A stretch of DNA of 64,000 nt from Pectinophora gossypiella (taxonomy: Eukaryota > Arthropoda > Insecta > Lepidoptera > Gelechiidae), in the NCBI RefSeq assembly GCF_024362695.1, contig NC_065429.1, forward strand, positions 7,071,849-7,135,848, written 5' to 3'. The notes beneath the pieces are model-generated. The model was not told the origin of the DNA. It worked only from the letters and a program-made list of their open reading frames with translations, and did no database searches. Positions 42,553-54,100 of this stretch are shown here, in pieces (within the stretch, counting starts at the first letter, position 1; each line of letters starts with the position of its first letter). The translations under genes were made by a program, and so were the position numbers.

Positions 42553-42983
42553 TTTATTATCTAACAATGTTGCCATGGTAAAAAACATGAACTTCTTTTT
42601 CATAAGTACGTTTTCTATTGCATTCTGTGACTGTGTTTACCATTTTGCCATATTTGGCCAATATTTGGTCTGTCTGTGTATCGTGTATCCGAATGTAGCC
42701 GAAAATTTTATTCACCCATGGTCAGAAAAAAAAGGCCGATGAAATGAATCGGCTGTTGACCTTTTCTCTGTCAAATGCGGAAATTAATAATTTTCTAATT
42801 TGTTTTGCGCTTTAAATTCTGCGAAATACGTTAAAGCACGTTGTTTACAGTGTAAAAATGTCTTGGTCGGCTACTGCGCGAGTGTTGTGACGTAAAAGTT
42901 CAGGTCAAAAATAGGACGAAGAAGAGAACTTGTTTGGACGCTTTTGGGGCGTTTGATCGTTTTTGATTGGAAAATAGTTATAA

Positions 42984-45131
42984 ATGGACCGGCAGAAGGA
43001 GTATCATGACCCGGACTACCCGGAGGCGTCGGTGGGCGCTGAGGAAGTGGTGGCGAGTACGTCTGAAGAGGACAAGATAGATAAAATCAGGCGAATAATT
43101 CGCCGGGAGTTTTCAACCGAGCTGGAGACAAGGGAAAATGAAGTTATGCTCATTGACCAGAGGTGCGTATCGTTGGTGACCTTCAACTCCCTGAAAACGC
43201 GCGAAACATGAAAGTTTTTGAGGTTATGACTTGTATGGTTTTAAAAAAATGGGTGTGAGCGAAAAAAAACACGCTGATTCATTGTTTTGTTTTGCCGAGC
43301 TATTGTTTGGGAACGTAAATGATTGTTTTCGCGACCTAAGCTAAATGGCTTAGCCTAAATGTACTAAATAATGTTGCTTCAAATTTGTCCTTAATAGTGG
43401 TAATTAGGGACTTGATGCCATCAACATAACCAACACATAATACCAAGTTAATTATATGAGGAACTCAACAATAACCTTTAGTTTAAGACTAATGTTCTAT
43501 GAGTCATGATACAAATATGAGATTCTATGATACTAACTGTTTATGGAAAGTTTTAAATCTGATTATAGCTGGCCATAGCCTGATAAGACGTATAATTCTC
43601 TAGAATTTGAATTCTTTAGTTCTCTGGGACTATATGAATAACTAATATTTAGTTTTAGTGCAGCATTTATTGAGTATAATCTTCATGTAAGAATAGAAAG
43701 AAAATAAAGTTTTTTTACAGAAATTAACAATATATGACAGTAGATCAAAGTCATTAATTTATTTAAAAAGTAATTTGTACCATCTTAGACCACATCTTCA
43801 AACACACACACACACACACACACACAGGTGAAATTGTGGTCTAATGCAACCCTATTTTATATTAATTTAAAAAATCACTTTATATGCATATAATTATTTA
43901 CGTCCTCCAAATAGTTCAGCCAAATATTCAGTTAGTAATAGTCTTAACCGAATAATATTTAGTAAAATCTCATATTCGGTACATCTCTAATTATTATTAT
44001 GATAGAGAGGACAGATAATTATCAGGAATAGCTTCTTTTGATCAGAGGCAGTTAAAAAGCCTAAATCGAAACAATACATGAAGTATGTCAGGGTTGAAGC
44101 AAATGGAATTCCATAGTCTCTGCTTACTCGGTATGAGCAATTCATCTAAAAAGTAATATTACTATTTGACATTTCTTGAGATTGCACACTTTTATATATG
44201 CGCAAATGTCAAATTGTTTTTAGATTAATTGCTTCTATGTGGCCCGTTTAGACTCGCTGATCGGAACATGAACCTAAGCCAACATAACGTTGCTTCCAGG
44301 GCACTCATGGCAAGACGGATGCTTCACCGACTTCGCTACGTTCTAGTGAACAACTATTACAATGAAGAACGACTGAAATTGAGCAGTGGGCAAGTGCAGG
44401 ACGAGGTGGCTGCACAGAGCGAGCCCAGGGCACGCGCGGCGGTAAGTTAGTTAATTCGTATCTTTACCCGACAGCGGCGAAGCAAAAAGGAGGGTTATGT
44501 GTTTCACTGCTATTTGTCTGGGGCGTTATTCAAATTCAAAAATATCTTTATTCAGTAGGTAACATCAAATGAAAGGGCTAATAATTTGCACATTTTAAAT
44601 ATGTAAATACTAGCTATCTGTTCGCGACTTCGTCCGCGTAGCTAAGTTTTATACAGACTGTCATCCCGTTTTTTAACCCTTTAGGGGATGAATTTCCAAA
44701 AACTCCTTAGTGCTTATTTATAACATTTGAAACTTTAACTGAAATCGTGTTTCTAACTTCAAATATCATTAAGTTTCTTTGAGGCCCTTTTTTAACCCCT
44801 TCAGGGATGTTTTCCAAAAAAAATACCTATTTACTTTTCATTTGTATTATTTAAGAAACCTTCGTGCGAAATTTCATGATTTTAACTTTATAAATTACAA
44901 AGTTTCATTGAATCTTTCCCCCGTTTTTTGTTATATTTTATATATTTTTTTATGTTGTCACCTAGTTGATTGAATGCGTGTGCGCAGGTCTCAGGCGTAC
45001 TCCGTGACAACCAGCGTCGGTTGCACCCGTCGGTGCGCAAGCTGCTCGGCAAGCAGTCCTCGACGGTGGAGCTCCACGAGATACTGTTCCGACGACGAGC
45101 ACCTAGGAACAAGACTCGGAAGGATTACTCA
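42984..45131 (+). CDS. YEATS2: YEATS2 exons 1-3 (N-terminal region)
   Basis: Exon 1 (42984-43162) ends in a split Arg codon. Exon 2 starts at 44300 after TTGCTTCCAG, restoring I-D-Q-R-A-L-M-A-R-R, which aligns with the human I-D-Q-R-L-I-E-A-R-R region. Exon 3 (44988-45131) carries L-H-P-S-V-R-K-L-L. A longer reading before 44300 is open but comes from a MITE-D end and is not needed. Confidence 0.88.
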
Positions 45132-48100
45132 GTAAGGGGGCATCAGACACTCCATCTAATGACCTCATTCTTACACTGTATGAACCACTCCACTCCACTC
45201 TTTCTCCATTCGACTTGGCCTCAGCTTAATCAGTTTTTGGCGGCGAGGGTGTGCTGCCGCCAAAGGATGTTTTCAGGGTACCGAACTGAGCATAGTACCC
45301 CGCTAGTCACAAGTTGGTTGAGTGACTAGGGATCGACGATCTCAACGGTGTTATGTTGGAAGTTGTATATGCGTCGCGCTGTGTAAACTTCGATAGCGCG
45401 TTTCACGACTGCTTGAAGACTGCTTTATTGAATGTGGCGCCATCTGTTGCATGTGGGCGGAACTAGCTGGCCAACTAGTTGGGTCCGCCACAAGTTTGGT
45501 ATTTTAAGTTGATATTGGTGTTGATTGCAGTACACACCATGGTATAAGAACACCAGGTAAGGTCAAAAGTGACAGCTAACATTTCAAGGTTAGCCCAGCT
45601 GTGTTGCCATTTCCTAAAAAATAAATTACCCACGACCAATGTTTTATATTTACTTTGCAAGGAAATAAAAATAATATTGGACACATCCAAGAGTGTATTC
45701 AAGTTTTATATTAGGGGAGGGGGATTACCAGGTCGCAGACAGCCTAGCTCCGTAGATAATTGGATATAAATTGCAGTGGCCACCTATGACATTGATATCA
45801 AATTGAATTTCCCGTCGCAAAACTGTGGAACTGAAAATAATTAAATACAATCATATTTTCGTGAATTTTCCGAGACAAAATTCAACTTGATATCAACTCA
45901 GAATTATGGTCTGAATCATCCCCCTCAGTATTCGTTACGGTGTCCTAGCATACGTACTTATACGGGGTGTAAGTGAAATCGTAACGAATACTGTGGAGGA
46001 TGATTCAGCTCATTACTCTGAGTTAATATGAAGTGGAATTTTCCATCGCAAAAGTATAGAATTGAACATATTTACAAAAAAAAATCATGAATTTTGCGAC
46101 GGACAATTCCGCTTGATATTAACTCAGAATCATGGTCTGAATCATCCTCCTCGGTATTCGTTACGATGTCACTAACACTGTATATATATTCCCCCAGGCA
46201 ATGGTCCAATCTCGTAACTACACGATAGCAGCGGACACTACCAAGTCTCTGCGGCCGGCGTCCCCTGAACCGGAGCCCCGGCGCCCTAAGAAGGTCCCGC
46301 GACGAATGGAGCCGAAGATCACCAACGTGTTAAGCGTCGCTGACCCCACCAGGAACCAGACCAAATACCGCTATCGGATCATTATTGGTGAGTACTCACG
46401 GTGGGTGGTGAAGATGGTATCCCGACGTGCCGGCAGAGTAATGATTGGTGATGACGATGATAAATTAGAAGCAACAGCAAGCAGGAATATGCGGGGTGTA
46501 AGTGACATCGTAAGGAAAACTGAAAATTCCACTTGATATTAACTCAGAATCATGGTCTGAATCATCCCCCTCAGTATTCGTTACGATGTCACTAACACCC
46601 TGTATAGTTTATTAAAACACTTCACAAACAAATCCAGAGTTAGAGGGAACGGCCAGATCTACAGTATAATATACTAGCTTTTGCCCGCGACTTCGTCCGC
46701 GTGGCGTGTATCTATCTTACGCGGTTTAGATTTTTTCATACAAATGTTTTTTCCCGCTAACTCCCGTTCCCGTGGGATTTTTGCAATATCCTGTTGCAAC
46801 TAAACTTTAAGTTTACTAAGGTACCTGCATGCCAAATTTCAAGCGTCTAACTTAAGCGGTTTAGATTTTTCATACAAAAGGATTTTCCCGCTAATTCTCG
46901 TTCCCGTGGGAGTTTCGGAAATTCCTTTCTTAGTGCACCTCTACTGTAACTAAGCTACGTCCCTTCCAAATTTCAAGTGCCTACGTTTAGCCGTTTAGGC
47001 TGTACGTTGATATGTCAGTCAGTCAGTTTCTCCTTTTATATATTTATAAGATTTGTTATTATGAAGGTCGGGGATGCAATGAGTCAGTGGAAAATGAAAG
47101 GAAATGCGGAATGGAATGAGAATTTCGTAATTTAAAATGATTGACGGTCAGAACGAAAGGCCAGTATAAGCAGAGTTTGTACTCTGCTACAGTACATCAC
47201 GAGAATATCCCAATTGGGGTAATCACAGGTACATCCATCGCAAGGTGAACTGAGTAGTAGCATCTGCGTGACTCATAATGAACTGATGCCGCAATGTCTT
47301 ATCTAGAGTTATTTTTAAATTCTCTTAGGCAGTACATACATAAACAGCCTATGTACGTCCCACTGCTGGGCACAGGCCTCCCCTCTATCAACCGGAGGGG
47401 GTATGGAGCATACTCTACCACGCTGCTCCAATGCGGGTTGGTGGAGATGTTTTTACGGCTAATAGCCGGGACCAATGGCTTAACATGTCCTCCGAAGCAC
47501 GGAATCATCTTACTTTTTCGGACAATCAGTTGATTCAAGCTTAAAAGTCCTTACCATGTATATAGCGTGAGCTGATGTTATCAAATGTATCTTCCAGGCA
47601 ACACGTCGAAATACGCGCCGCCAGCGTCGTCAGCGGACCGGTCGACCCACAAGTGGCTGCTGTACGTGCGCGGTCCGCCCGACCAGCCAGACTTGTCAGC
47701 TGTCGTGTCGGCCGTCACAGTCAGACTTCACCATTCATACGCGCCGCATCATACTGTGCATATCGAGTGAGTATGTCATCTGAAATGACGCCTGACACAC
47801 CCGACATGTCGGGAGACTTCGTCACACCCCGGACACGTCATAACAAACACAGACACTACACTCGTTTTACACAGACACTACATATTGGCGTTGATACGAT
47901 GATACGATCCTCCCGTGGTCCAATGGTTGAGCGTTGGGCTCACGATCCCGGGTCTGAATCCCGGTGAGGATATATCACAAAAATCACTTTGTTATTCCTA
48001 GTTTGGTTAGGTCATTGCAGGCTGATCACCCGATTGTCCGTAAGTAAGACGATCCGTGCTTCGGAGGGCACGTTAAGCCGTTGGTCCCGGTTACTACTTA

Positions 48101-51100
48101 CAGAAGTAAGTAAGTAGTCGTTACATGAGTCATGTCAGGGGCCTTTGGCGGCTCAATAGAAACCCTGATACCAGGATTGACGAGGTTGTAATCCATCTCA
48201 CAACCCACACGATAGAAGAAGATTATACGATTGAAGATTAAAATAAGACCGTGAGGTAAACCTAGCTCAGCCGCTGGTGGGGAGCGGAGAGTTTCCGTTC
48301 TATACGTAGTATTATTGTTTACATTGTTTTGAACGTCATTACATCCCCAGACTCGTAAAAGAGGCTATTGAAATCAGAAAACATAAAAATTTCAACAGGG
48401 AAGACGGGTTCAAGTTGTCGAGTATGTGGAATCCAGTAGTAGGTGTTGTAAAAAGCTTGAAACGGCCTAATGTGGTGAAAAAACGTGAGGACACAGTGAG
48501 TGCGGTTTGTCGTAGTGAGTTTCGTGCGAGTTCAGATGGTTCCGAACATTCCGGTATCAAAAACATAAACAAGCGGCAGAGAAAGAGGGTAGACAGATAT
48601 GTCTGCCCGTAGAAAATTATGGATCTACCTACTCCACTCCAATCTCATCAGTCATCCCGTGATCATGGCACTTGCAACAGTGTCGAAATATCGGGAGTCT
48701 CATATTCCCATTTAAACGCGGTTAGAACCCGTTATTATGTGCTTTAAGTAGTATTATTACTTATTATATGCGTTATATTCCTTATTCTAAGTCACATAAA
48801 CTCTTTATTTTTCACTTTCCTTCCACCACCGACTGTAATTGGAATACCATTGTATTTAAGTCTATAAATTATGTAATACAAACTAGATTTAAAAAAAAAG
48901 AAATAAAGGTAAACATGAAACAGTAGGACTAGGGCCCTGTGCTGGGAGGTTTTCTGGCCACGTCTTTCCCTCAGCGTTACAGATTCCGATGTGGTAGTAG
49001 TTTTACAGCTAGTTACATAATATGTAATTTAATTTTTTTGACGTTCAAAAAGCGCTAACCTTGTAAGCCAATTTCGAAAAATAAATATTTTTGAATTTTT
49101 GAATTATGCATGTTGTCTACCTATGCATCTTTTATCTTTGTTTTTGGTTATAAATGATGACCATTTTTAGCACAATACATCTTCCACCCATTAATATTCT
49201 AATCAAAATAAAGAGAAGCAATATAGGTAGCAACATAATTATATACATAATCAGATCCAAATATCAAGCAACAATTGGGTTGTGTACTAGGAGATAAATT
49301 ATGAAATTACATAACATACATAAACTGCCTATATACGTCCCACTGCTGGGCACAGGCCTCCCCTCAATCAACCGGAGGGGGTATGGAGCATACTCCACCA
49401 CGCTGCTCCAATGCGGGTTGATGGAGGTGTTTTTACGGCTAATAGCCGGGACCAACGGCTTAACGTGCTCTCCGAAGCACGGAATCATCTTACTTTTTCG
49501 GACAATCAGGTGATTCAAGCCTGAAAAGTCCTTGCCAAACAAAGGACAGTCTCACAAAGTGATTTCGACAATGTCCTCATCGGTAATCGAACCCGGACCT
49601 CCAGATCGTGAGCCTAACGCTCTAACCACTAGACCACGGAGGCTGTTATGAAATTCTGAATACTAAATAAAGATCTAAAACTAACGAAAAACATTTTCCA
49701 TTGAACTTATTTATGAATTTTAATAAAAAAAAAATTAATAAGTCCGACATTTTGTCACGTTTTTGTATGACGTCACAGTGAATGAAACACAATGAATGAA
49801 AGAATGTTGTTTGAACTTCATATTTCGAGTCATAACCAATTCTCACTATTATCCATCATTATCATTACATAATTGGATATTCGACAGTTGTAACAATAAA
49901 ATATGGAATGGTAGTTAGTCATTTAACAATTAAATTAATTATCCAATAGTTTTTTTTTTATAAGATTTTTAAATATTTATTTTTACAAAATAAGAATGCT
50001 TTTTTATCTGTGAGAAGCAGACTAAACCCAAGATAAATTATGAAATTCAAATTACTAAATAAAGACAGATCTAAAGGTGACAAAAAAACTTTTATTTTTT
50101 CTATTTAACTTATTTATGCATTTTAATAAAGAAAAATGTAATAATAAGTGTGACATTTTGTTACATTTTTCCATGACATCATAGGTTGCTTTTTCAAACA
50201 AATTCCTTAGTAATTTCGTGTTTTGACGTTTAGTAAAAAGTAAGTGATTTGACTAGTTGGAATCTAGCCTATTATTTTTATATATGCTTCTGCCATTACA
50301 TTATATTTTTGAATAATTATGTACCCGAGTAATGAGAAAATAGGTAATTATCACGTTAAATCTGTACAACGCGGAGTGGAATTCTTTGCCGTCTTCTGTA
50401 TTTCCGAATGCATATAACCCGGGTGCTTTCAAGGCCAGAGTGAACAAGCACCTTCTGGGCGAGCTCAGAGCTTGTGCCTTCGGGCAAGTCTTGGGCCGAG
50501 AGCAAACCCATTAAAGGTAAAAAAGAGCTTATGTTATGTTATTATTTCTAGCAAACCCCCATTCCACATCTCCCGCCGCGGCTGGGGAGAGTTCCCGGCG
50601 AGGGTGGAGCTGCACTTCCCATTGCCAGAGAGAAACAGACCAGCCTCCATAGAGCACACCATCAAACTGGATCGGAATTACACCGGCTTCCAGACGTTAG
50701 GTAAGACATCATCATCAATTTAAGAGCCACGCTCTTGTCAGTGTAGCATTTTCTCCATGCTACTTTAAGACTATACAATACAATACAAAAACGCTTTATT
50801 GCACATCTCATCATCTTTAAACACAACACTAAAAACAATCACAAATGTGACAAGAGAAGCACAATCGGCGGCCTTATTGCTAAACAGCAATTTCATCCAG
50901 GCAACCTTAGGGTGAATGAACATGCTACATATTGGAGTCGGGGACGGACTATTTTCTTTTTAAGGTTCTGTACCCAAAGGGTACACCATACAAGGGAAGC
51001 TAGAAAGAAAGAGAGGAAGGGTAAGATGAATTCAGTGGTTCACTCATTCAATTCCTTATAAGACACGACGATCGCCTTCTCTTTAATCTGATCCATGTAA

Positions 51101-54100
51101 GCTCTTCTTGGTCTTCCCCTTCCTCTCTTTCCTGGTAGTTTCTCTCCTATGATGTTTCGTTATATTAGTATGCAACTAAAAATATATATTTATTACATTT
51201 CAGGTGCTGAGACAGTGGTAGATGTATGGTTGTATAGCACAGAAGACATGCTCAAATATGAGTTCAAAGAAGATAACACTGTAGAGAACATTAAAGAAGA
51301 ACCCACCGACCTAGAACCACAAACTGACGCAGAACCCAGTGAGGAACCAATTGAGAACCAATTTGAAAACTCCATATTCGGTAACAGTATAAATGACAGC
51401 GACAAACAAGCAGACAACTGGTTAGATTTCTTCTCAAACACAACGGAGTTGGACGTAGACGAGATGATAATTAAACCACAGAAGAAACCAGAGGAAATCA
51501 ACATTGAGAATGTCATAGAAACCAACATAATACAAAAAGAGAACCCCGTTCAAAACCACGTAGAACCAGTTGTAAAACAAGAAATTGATACTGAAGAAAC
51601 GGAACAAAATACACATTGGAATGATGGTACCAATGTTAATGTTAAAAAAGAATCTGGAGATATACCCAATGAGTTGCTTACACAATCAACGTCACCCAAA
51701 AAGAGAATAATGAAATACATGGACCCGACGACAGGCAAAATTTACTACTTAGAAATGGACAGAAAGTTAGACTTAAGTAAGGTACAAGAAATAGTCATAA
51801 ATTCTAAAGGGAACGTCAAAACTGCAAAAATAAGTCCAATCAAACCGAACGGGATGAGAAATGTGAAGAAAAATACCAAGAAAGGTGGTGTTTCTTTACT
51901 CAAACCGGAGATTAAAAGCCTATTGAAGAACGAGACGTCTAAAGTGCAAAAGAAAACGGTTTTAAGGAAAAACTACACGCATATTGAAAACGATCATTGC
52001 TATTTAGGACCACAGACTTATAGAGAAGCCATACCACAAAACGTGTACACGGTTGACGTCCCATATTCCGAAGAAGTTAGTATTAGTGTGAAACAAGAAA
52101 AAAGTGTATATGAAAGTGTTTGTGCAGCGTTGTTAAGGTTTTGTAATATGAAAGTAGCGGTAGATTATTGTTTGAGAAATATACCTTTAATTTCGAAAGA
52201 GGCGAGGGATCCGGACTTCTTGAAATGTTTTCCGTTCTGTGTGGAGACGGAAGAGAAATATTGGAAGCTTGACTTTGCAAAGAGAAGAAATATAGAGGTA
52301 AGAAGTTTAAAAGAACTTATCCACTGCTTGTTTTGCTCATTTTTTGCTGACAGTTAAGTCTCTATGGTCTTATATTTCACCAGCTTGTTTTTCAAACGGG
52401 GAGCGCAAGTTCGAACTCCGGTACCGGAGTTCTTGATTTCCTCCTCATAAGATCCGGATTTCCAAAACCAATAGTCAAAGGGTTTTGAATTTCAAGCCAT
52501 AAGACAAATTGCAATCATAATTACACACTACCACATTTGTAAATTAATCAAAATCAAGTTCGTGTCTGCCATAAATGCCACATACAGGGTGTTAGTGACA
52601 TCGTAACGAATACTGAACGGGATGGTCCAAACCATGATTCTTAGTTGGTATCAAGTCGAATTTTCCCTCGCAAAATTCATGATATAATTTTAATTATTTT
52701 CAATTCAATACTTTTGCGATGGAAAATTCCACTTGATATTAACTCAGAATAATGAGCTGAATCGATCTCAGTATTCGTTACGATGTCACTTACACCCCAT
52801 ACAAGTAGCCATACAAGTGCATATGGGTGTTTGTGGCACCGTAACGAATATTGAGTGGGATGGTTCAGACCATGATTCTGAGTTGATATCAAGTGGAATT
52901 TTCCGCCAGGAAATCGTCAGAAAACTCAGAATCATGTTATGAATCATCCCTCAAAGTTTTCGTTACGATGTCACTAACACCCTGTATATAAAAATAAGCA
53001 GCTGACTGCCCTATATTTAGATAGATAGATATAGCCTTTATTATGAACTTATTCTAACAAAAAACATTTTTTTTTATACTTAAAGTTTTAAAAAGAATAT
53101 ATTTTCCAGTGGTCACGAGCGAAGCTAATAAATAAGCTGTGCACCGAACACCTAACCACGACAGAAACAATATGGCGGACGAAGCAAATCCTCATCTACT
53201 CCCGTCTCCATGGCTACCACCCTGTCAGACCGGACACCACAAACAAACCCACCACCACGGACACCGATTGGTCATCGTGGACCGACTTGGAAAACTTGAG
53301 GAAGACCGACTCAAACATAAGGGAAATATTCCCAAATGCAACGGATATCACCACACTGACACGGTTTAACAGTGAAGAGTTCAGTCAGAATCTAAGTGAA
53401 TCTTTGGACTTAACGGAATCTGATGAGGAGATTGAAATCGTTAAGTGGGAAGAAGCGGCCACAGTGAAAAAGGAAGTGTTGCCAGACTCGAGCAGTGATT
53501 TACAAGTGTTGCCAGTACAAGATGCGCAGGAGAGGCTGCGATATCTGTTTTTAGAAAGAAAGTGTGCGGATATCGGTATTGAGTTGAGGAATGAAGATGT
53601 TGGAAACGGGTATTCTTGTAGGTGAGTTATTTATTGATTCTTCTATTTGTATTAGGAAATGCAATCCCAACTCGAGATTGCAAGTTCGAGATCCCGCGGG
53701 ATTGGAAATGTCAATCCCGCGACATCTCGAAATTTTCGGGATCTCGTCTAGTTCATAAAAAATGTAAAGTTAGGATGGCTGAAAACGATGAAAAGTGCTT
53801 GTTTGTGATAGTGAGGTTAGAACCTTCACCTTCTGCACCTTCTGGGTGAGCTTCATCTTAGGCCTCGTCAATGCCTTTGAAAACCCATCAGAGGTAAAAA
53901 AAAAAAATATTTGTTGAAAAAAAAATCTTTCCACATACTTCTCTTGCTTCCTCCACATCAATCGCTTCATACACGCACGCCGGTTCAGGGCAGATCGTAC
54001 CGAACTCTTTCTATGGACATCTTGGTCTTCCTCTGCCAGCCCTACCATCAACCTTCATCTACTGATTTATACATGATTAATGACCGTTTTTATAATGATT

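Noticed and set aside
44229..44299. Upstream extension of YEATS2 exon 2 from an in-frame ATG
   Set aside because: These codons come from a MITE-D end. The acceptor at 44298-44299 restores the conserved I-D-Q-R-A-L-M junction with exon 1.
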